Below, piece after piece: positions 58,782-64,000 of a stretch of DNA of 64,000 bases. This stretch comes from CBDCXE01 sp965223725 [NCBI: Nitrospinota bacterium]. GTDB lineage: Bacteria; Nitrospinota_A; UBA7883. Positions within the stretch are counted from its first letter, which is position 1; each line of letters begins with the position of its first letter. Position numbers and translations under genes: made by a program. Below the pieces are notes generated by a model. It saw nothing but the letters and a program-made list of their open reading frames with translations. It did not search any database and had not been told where the DNA came from. The stretch is from assembly GCA_965223725.1 (NCBI GenBank), contig CBDCXE010000006.1:620001-684000 (forward strand), in the 5' to 3' direction.

Positions 58782-58964
58782 ATGGGTGACTACCTGCTCC
58801 TTGTTTTTCTGGTGGGTGGAATTGTTCTTGCCGCTATCATTACCAGATGGATAAACTGGTTTGCATGGGGTGAAAACCAGAACAGAAAAATAAGAGCGCA
58901 GGAGCAACGAAGGGAGCGGATGAAAAAATACAAAGATGAACAGGATAAACGGGACGACCCATAG
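58782..58964 (+). CDS. small single-helix membrane protein, unknown
   Basis: A 60-residue protein: an N-terminal transmembrane helix (about residues 4-22), then a Trp-containing turn and a highly charged C-terminus rich in Lys, Arg, Glu and Asp. Its ATG directly abuts the decarboxylase stop codon and its end overlaps mutS2 by 29 bases, so it sits in a coupled translation unit. I recognise no family. The tight fit on both sides argues that it is real. Confidence 0.6.
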   Translation: MGDYLLLVFLVGGIVLAAIITRWINWFAWGENQNRKIRAQEQRRERMKKYKDEQDKRDDP

Positions 58965-61290
58965 CAGAAGCGACAAGTTGAATTCGCTTGGTCTTGCAGA
59001 GGTAATCGAGGCAGTGGCTGCCAGGGCCAATACTCCCGGCGGCAAACAGACGATAGCGTCAGGGCAAATGGCCCCTGATAAAGAGGCCGCGCTACGTTTG
59101 CTGGACGAAACGTCAGCAATGCAAACCTTATTAGTTCTGCGCCCTGACTTTGATATTGAGCCTTGCGAAGAGATAGGAGATCTGCTGATCAAGGCCCGCA
59201 AGTCCGCCACTCTGGAAGGGGGTCAGCTTCGTAAATTTATTCCGGTTCTCAAATCCGGCTCCAGTCTTGCGCAGTTGTTCGAAACGGATGATCGCGCCCT
59301 TGATCCGATCCGGGTCGACATACCCACGGCGCCTGGCCTGGCGGAGGTGATCGATGAGTCGATCGATGAGGAGGGTAAAGTAAGGGCAGGGGCGACACCA
59401 CGGATCGAAGAGCTGTATAACAGCATAAGCTCCATCAGCCGGAAGATCCGGGACAAGGCGGAAAGCATGCTGAAGGATCCGCAGATCTCGTCCATGTTGC
59501 AAGACGACTTTGTGACATTGCGAGATAACCGGTTTGTTCTGCCAATCAAGGCGGAGCATAAGAGCCACCTGGATGGCATCGTTCACGACTCATCCAACTC
59601 CGGCCAAACATTCTATATAGAACCAAAATTTCTGGTTGACCTGAACAACCAACTGCGCACGGCGGAAGTGGAACTGAACGTGGAGATCGAACGGTTGCTC
59701 GGTGACCTGAGATCGATGATCGCGCAGGAGGCGGACGCGATCGACGAAATTTATAATGCCATCTGCCAACTGGACGCTATATCGGCCAGGGCCCGGTTTT
59801 GCATGGATCATGGTTATATACGACCACAGATCGATGGTGGCTTAAAGCTGATAAATACAGCCCATCCAGTTATGCTGATCGATGGCAAGGAGGCGGTGCG
59901 CAACGATATTTCGATACCCGCTGGCGCAAAGGCGCTGATAATCTCCGGGCCGAACACCGGGGGCAAAACAGTAGCTCTGTCTATTATTGGTCTCTGTGCT
60001 GTATTGATCCGGATCGGACTGTTTATACCCGCGGATGAAGGCTCATCAGTCCCATTTTATCAAAATATATTCGCCGACATAGGAGACAGCCAATCTTTGC
60101 AAGATGACCTTTCGACTTTCTCTGGCCATCTGAAAACGGTGAGCGAAATTTTAAATAACGCCGGCGCCCATTCACTCGCCCTGCTGGACGAGCTGATGAT
60201 AAACACCGATCCAAAGGAGGGGAGCGCCCTGGCGTTGGCGGTGGTGGACAACCTGGTGGCCCGCGGCGCAGATGTGGTGGTGACGACCCATTTCCATGAC
60301 CTAAAGGTTATGGCCCAGGCGCAACCGGAATATCATAACGTGTCGATGGAGTTTGATGCGCTACAGGGAGTGCCAACCTTCCGGATGATTACCGGCGCGC
60401 CGGGGGAGAGCTCTGCGGTGGCGGTGGCGGAGCAGCTCCAGCTTGACCCGGCGGTGATCACCTCTGCCAAAGCGTTTTTGCAAGGCAGTGATGAGAGGAT
60501 AGAAAAAGCGATGGCCAATCTGCGGGAACAGAAAATATTGCTGGAGCGAGCGAATAAAAACGCGCAATCAGCGTTGGAAGAAGCGGAGCGGAAGCGGAAT
60601 GAAGCCACCAGAACCCTTGATGATCTGGAAGCGCAAAAAGCGGAGCTGGCCAGAATGGCAAAACGAAAACTTACCGGCGATATCACCGCCGCCCGTCGGG
60701 CAATCGCGGAAATAATGGAGCAAGCCAAAGCTTCCAAAAAAGATCAAGGCGCCCTTAAGCAGCAGTTGAAAAAGCTCGATACGATTACCAATGATGTCCG
60801 TAAAGCTGGTGTTCCGGAAGAGCGGATATCCAAAGATAAGCTGAAGGCTGGTGATACGGTGTTCGTTGTCCCGCTGGATAAAAAGGGGAAGCTGACCACC
60901 GACCCGATTGGTGGAAAAGTGGAAGTGGCCCTTGGGTCGGTCCGGATGAATATTGCCGTTGCCGATCTGATAGGGCTAGAAAGCGCCGGGCCACAGCAAC
61001 TGGCGTCAAAAACAAAGCTGCCGGAGCCGACTATAAATGAGAGTGGAACAACGGCAGAGTTGAATATCATCGGCTACCGGGTTGATCAGGCTATAGATGA
61101 GCTGGAAAGGTTTCTGGATGGGGTGGCCAGAAGGAACGAAGAGGGTTGCCGTATTGTCCATGGCAAAGGCACCGGCGCCTTGCGTTCCGCTGTTCATGAA
61201 TATTTGTCCTCATCTTCATACGTGGCCGATTTCCATACAGCGTTGCAAAATGAAGGGGGAGAAGGCGTGACTCTGGTTCGGTTTCGTTAG
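58936..61290 (+). CDS. mutS2: MutS2-family ATPase with Smr domain
   Basis: A 784-residue protein: lever/core helices, ATPase with Walker A GPNTGGKT (residues 338-345) and Walker B-type LLDELMINTDPKEGSAL, a long coiled coil (about 520-630), and a C-terminal Smr domain. Homologues suppress recombination or rescue collided ribosomes. In the Smr domain the HGKGTGALR motif (742-750) is kept, but the LDLR motif associated with nuclease activity reads LNII (709-712). The start ATG 58936 is inside the preceding small gene. It ends tail-to-tail with ymdB, sharing bases 61287-61290. Confidence 0.93.
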   Translation: MNRINGTTHSRSDKLNSLGLAEVIEAVAARANTPGGKQTIASGQMAPDKEAALRLLDETSAMQTLLVLRPDFDIEPCEEIGDLLIKARKSATLEGGQLRKFIPVLKSGSSLAQLFETDDRALDPIRVDIPTAPGLAEVIDESIDEEGKVRAGATPRIEELYNSISSISRKIRDKAESMLKDPQISSMLQDDFVTLRDNRFVLPIKAEHKSHLDGIVHDSSNSGQTFYIEPKFLVDLNNQLRTAEVELNVEIERLLGDLRSMIAQEADAIDEIYNAICQLDAISARARFCMDHGYIRPQIDGGLKLINTAHPVMLIDGKEAVRNDISIPAGAKALIISGPNTGGKTVALSIIGLCAVLIRIGLFIPADEGSSVPFYQNIFADIGDSQSLQDDLSTFSGHLKTVSEILNNAGAHSLALLDELMINTDPKEGSALALAVVDNLVARGADVVVTTHFHDLKVMAQAQPEYHNVSMEFDALQGVPTFRMITGAPGESSAVAVAEQLQLDPAVITSAKAFLQGSDERIEKAMANLREQKILLERANKNAQSALEEAERKRNEATRTLDDLEAQKAELARMAKRKLTGDITAARRAIAEIMEQAKASKKDQGALKQQLKKLDTITNDVRKAGVPEERISKDKLKAGDTVFVVPLDKKGKLTTDPIGGKVEVALGSVRMNIAVADLIGLESAGPQQLASKTKLPEPTINESGTTAELNIIGYRVDQAIDELERFLDGVARRNEEGCRIVHGKGTGALRSAVHEYLSSSSYVADFHTALQNEGGEGVTLVRFR

Positions 61291-62075
61291 TTAAACTCGT
61301 AATTGGAGCTTACCGGACTTATCGATTTCGCTTTTCCACTGTTGTTGTCGATTTCTATAATGGCGCCGCAAAACTGGCCCGGCCCCATCGCTTCGTTGTA
61401 ACGCTCCGGCAGCTTTTGCAGGAACCGTTTCAAAATTATCTCCGGCTTGATACCGATGACAGAGTGTGAAGGCCCGGTCATGCCCAGGTCGGTCATGAAG
61501 GCTGTTTGGCGCGGCAGAATTTTCGCGTCGTTGGTCTGCACATGGGTATGTGTCCCCACAACGGCGGATACGCGGCCGTCGAGGTGAAACCCCATTGCGA
61601 TTTTTTCCGATGTGGCTTCCGCATGCATATCGACCACGATAACCTTTGTTTCGGCTCGCATAACCTCCAACGCTTTATCCGCGCCATGGAACGGGCAATC
61701 AATCGCGTCCATAAACACACGGCCCTGTATATTGAGGACACCGACAGTGTCACCCGATTTTGTTTTGAATACATCGGCGCCTCTGCCGGGGGCGCTTTCC
61801 GGATAGTTGGCCGGACGCAGGAGCCTTTTCTCTGTTTCCAGCAGGCTCAGCGATTCTTTCTTATCCCAGATATGGTTGCCGGATGTGACAACATCGACGC
61901 CAACGGAGAACAGCTCTTCCAACGCGTCTTTTGTTACCCCAAACCCGCCGGCAAGGTTCTCGCCATTGGCGATGATAAAATCTGGCTTGGTGAAGTTAAT
62001 AATGTTGTTCAGCCCGGTTTTTAACACACGTCGCCCGACCTTGCCGAACACATCTCCAATGGAAAGAATTTTCAT
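61287..62075 (-). CDS. YmdB-type metallophosphoesterase
   Basis: A 262-residue calcineurin-like phosphoesterase of the YmdB family, reported to hydrolyse 2',3'-cyclic nucleotides. The bimetal ligands fit the family: D8, E39-N40, N67-H68, H150, H175 and H177. No signal peptide. It follows rny by three bases on the minus strand; rny and ymdB are neighbours in many bacteria, and YmdB has been linked to RNase Y in Bacillus. Confidence 0.93.
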   Translation of the reverse strand: MKILSIGDVFGKVGRRVLKTGLNNIINFTKPDFIIANGENLAGGFGVTKDALEELFSVGVDVVTSGNHIWDKKESLSLLETEKRLLRPANYPESAPGRGADVFKTKSGDTVGVLNIQGRVFMDAIDCPFHGADKALEVMRAETKVIVVDMHAEATSEKIAMGFHLDGRVSAVVGTHTHVQTNDAKILPRQTAFMTDLGMTGPSHSVIGIKPEIILKRFLQKLPERYNEAMGPGQFCGAIIEIDNNSGKAKSISPVSSNYEFN

Positions 62076-62078
62076 AGA

Positions 62079-63632
62079 TTATTTGGCGCACTCTGTTGAC
62101 CGGGTTTCCCGTATGACAGTAACCTTGATTTCACCAGGGTAGGCCAGCTCGTTTTCAATCTTCCGCGCGATATCCTTCGCCAGGAAAAAAGCTTCGTTAT
62201 CATGGATTGTCTCCGGCTCCACAACCACCCGGACCTCGCGGCCTGCCTGAATGGCGTATGTCCTGCCAACACCATTGAAGGAGTCGCCGATCTCTTCTAG
62301 CTTCTGCATCCTTTTGATATATGTCTGCAGCATCTCTTTACGGGCGCCCGGCCTGGATGCCGACAACGCGTCGGAAGCGGCGACGAGTATGGAAATAATG
62401 GAGTCCGCCGGCACATCTTCATGATGGGAGGCGATGGAGTTGAGCACTACTTTCGGTTCGTTATATCGCCGGGCCACGTCGAACCCTATCTGTGTATGGC
62501 TGCCTTCCAAATTGTGATCCAACGCTTTGCCGATGTCGTGCAGCAGGCCCGCTCTCCGGGCAAGCTTTACATTTTGGCCTAGCTCCGCGGCCATCATCCC
62601 ACACAAAAACCCAACCTCCACAGAATGGGCAAGCACGTTTTGTGAGTAGCTGGTTCTGTATCTCAACCGTCCCAACAGCTTGATCAATTCCGGATGAATC
62701 CTATCGAGACCCAGCTCGAAGCATGCTTTTTCACCCTCTTTTTGCATCTGTTCATCCAGCTCAGCGGTCACTTTTTCGACGGTGTCTTCTATTCTGCCTG
62801 GATGTATTCTGCCATCGTGGATCAGTTTTTCCAGCGTTTGCCGGGCAATCTCCCGTTTTACCAGATCAAAACAGGAAAGAATGACGGCATTGGGTGTATC
62901 ATCAATAATGATATCCACACCGGTGGCAACTTCCAGAGCGCGAATATTGCGTCCTTCCCGGCCTATGATCCGTCCTTTCATTTCATCATTGGGCAGGTCT
63001 ACAACAGACACAGTGTTTTCCGCGGCGTAGTCGGATGAATGGCGTTGCACTGCCTGGGCTATTATATAGCGAGCTTTTTCCAGGGCTGTTTTATTAGTTT
63101 CTTCTTCTATTTTTTTAATATTATTCGTGGATTCCAGCCTTGTCTCTTCCAGCAGGCTGTTTTTAAGCTCTTCCTTTGCCTGATCCGCGCTCAACCCGGA
63201 CAGTTCCTGTAGCTTCTGTTTTTGAGATTCTATTATTTTATTTGATTCACTGATTTTCTCATTCAATCCAGATTCCAGCTTCTCGATACTCTGCCTTTTA
63301 TCGTCCAGAGATTTCTCTTGCCGATCAAGCTGTTCCAGTTTTTCATCCAAAGATAATTCCCGTTGTAGCAACCGCTTTTCGATTTTTTCGATCTCTCTTT
63401 TTTTTGTATCCATTTTCGATTCGAGCTCTGACTGTGTCTGGAGAGCCTTTTCCTTGGCAGAGATCTCAGCTTCTTTCTTTATGTTTTCTGCGGCAAGTTT
63501 TGCCTGATCAAGCAGTTTTTCAGACTCCTCCTCCAGCTGTTTTGTTTTATTGACAAAAAGCTGTTTTTGCAAAAACCATCCTGTGCCTGCGCCCAGGCCT
63601 AGGGCTACAATTGCTAAAATAAACATTTCCAT
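62079..63632 (-). CDS. rny: ribonuclease Y
   Basis: A 517-residue membrane-anchored endoribonuclease starting mRNA decay. N-terminal helix (residues 3-20), long coiled coil (about 25-200), KH domain with [21 protein letters not shown], and HD domain with [21 protein letters not shown] longer frame exists, but ATG 63632 follows AAGGA and starts the conserved [14 protein letters not shown] anchor. Probably first gene of an rny-ymdB operon. Confidence 0.97.
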   Translation of the reverse strand: MEMFILAIVALGLGAGTGWFLQKQLFVNKTKQLEEESEKLLDQAKLAAENIKKEAEISAKEKALQTQSELESKMDTKKREIEKIEKRLLQRELSLDEKLEQLDRQEKSLDDKRQSIEKLESGLNEKISESNKIIESQKQKLQELSGLSADQAKEELKNSLLEETRLESTNNIKKIEEETNKTALEKARYIIAQAVQRHSSDYAAENTVSVVDLPNDEMKGRIIGREGRNIRALEVATGVDIIIDDTPNAVILSCFDLVKREIARQTLEKLIHDGRIHPGRIEDTVEKVTAELDEQMQKEGEKACFELGLDRIHPELIKLLGRLRYRTSYSQNVLAHSVEVGFLCGMMAAELGQNVKLARRAGLLHDIGKALDHNLEGSHTQIGFDVARRYNEPKVVLNSIASHHEDVPADSIISILVAASDALSASRPGARKEMLQTYIKRMQKLEEIGDSFNGVGRTYAIQAGREVRVVVEPETIHDNEAFFLAKDIARKIENELAYPGEIKVTVIRETRSTECAK

Positions 63633-63737
63633 GCCTTTTAGTCCTTCTATAACATGGTTGATACATGCAATACCGCCCACGCGATATTATAATCAGGCGA
63701 CCCAGAGCAAGCTAACGCTTGAAGTTTTCAGTGACAG

Positions 63738-64000
63738 CTAAACTGCCAGCCAGCGCGAAGTGAGTTGTAAATTTGCAGGAATACGTGAATTGGCTGAAAT
63801 ATCAGCAAAATTCCGATTGGTAAATTTTGTTTTTAATAATTTGTCTTCAACATGTGAAGAGACTACAAAAACTTTATCGCCGCAAAATAACTTGTTCGCG
63901 ACGCTTTTTTTCACGATTCCATTGGTTGAGCTAAAAGCATAAGAGCAGATTTGATCAACAGATCCAAACCCGAAATGGTATGCAAATAAGAACAACGCTA
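63738..64000 (-). CDS. possible 3' part of a gene entering from the right edge
   Basis: An open frame on the minus strand runs from the window edge to a stop at 63738, at least 86 codons, ending NSRIPANLQLTSRWLAV. No start with a ribosome site is visible inside the window and no family is recognised. It is more AT-rich than its neighbours. It may be the C-terminus of a gene upstream of rny, or chance. Confidence 0.3.
   Translation of the reverse strand, partial: ALFLFAYHFGFGSVDQICSYAFSSTNGIVKKSVANKLFCGDKVFVVSSHVEDKLLKTKFTNRNFADISANSRIPANLQLTSRWLAV

Noticed and set aside
63633-64000. 6S RNA gene upstream of rny, as in some proteobacteria
   Set aside because: No long paired structure with a central bubble or conserved 6S segments could be recognised.

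Overview
The window is almost entirely chromosomal housekeeping DNA of a Gram-negative bacterium. I infer this from YidC with a large periplasmic domain, a YbgF-like TPR protein, DUF484 and DUF4124 proteins, and a MurE whose DNPR motif points to meso-diaminopimelate peptidoglycan. Gene order is proteobacteria-like, but nothing visible fixes the phylum; a deltaproteobacterial or Nitrospinota-type lineage is my best guess. I saw no insertion sequence, prophage, CRISPR array, rRNA gene or mobile element.

Left edge (1-2400): two overlapping sulfotransferase genes on the minus strand, AT-rich relative to the rest, probably cell-surface modification. 2.3-16.2 kb: one long rightward transcription and translation block: tRNA-Thr, Tyr, Gly, Thr, then tuf, rpmG, tRNA-Trp, secE, nusG, rplK, rplA, rplJ, rplL, rpoB and rpoC, closed by a strong intrinsic terminator. 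16.2-19.2 kb: a ClC chloride transporter with CBS domains, a secreted DUF4124/retropepsin-like protein, and tRNA-Pro. 19.4-23.1 kb: rpmH, rnpA, yidD, yidC, jag (the membrane-insertion cluster, without dnaA or trmE nearby). 23.2-28.8 kb, minus strand: purF, dnaN, polA.

29.2-34.3 kb holds the least familiar genes: a TPR envelope protein, a secreted protein with a duplicated module, a hexapeptide acyltransferase, and a large GT-C-like membrane protein with two beta-rich C-terminal modules. 34.3-38.9 kb, minus strand: a Dabb protein, a CAT-anticodon tRNA, and the macromolecular-synthesis genes yqeY, dnaG and rpoD. The AT-rich 368-bp gap at 38.9-39.3 kb carries a consensus promoter in each direction, a perfect 7-1-7 Fur-type palindrome and other inverted repeats, and 10-bp tandem repeats just before mraZ.

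39.3-56.8 kb is a complete, tightly overlapped division and cell-wall (dcw) cluster: mraZ, rsmH, ftsL, ftsI, murE, murF, mraY, murD, ftsW, murG, murC, murB, ddl, ftsQ, ftsA, ftsZ. It continues without a visible terminator into a DUF484 gene, a fold-type III PLP decarboxylase, a small membrane peptide and mutS2. Convergent ymdB and rny close the window.

No clearly new multi-gene defence or metabolic system is present. The most noteworthy points are an rnpA reading frame with no ATG, GTG or TTG start, an acidic 75-residue extension on NusG, the regulatory signals between yqeY and mraZ, a MutS2 whose Smr LDLR motif is degenerate, and the unusual decarboxylase downstream of ftsZ.
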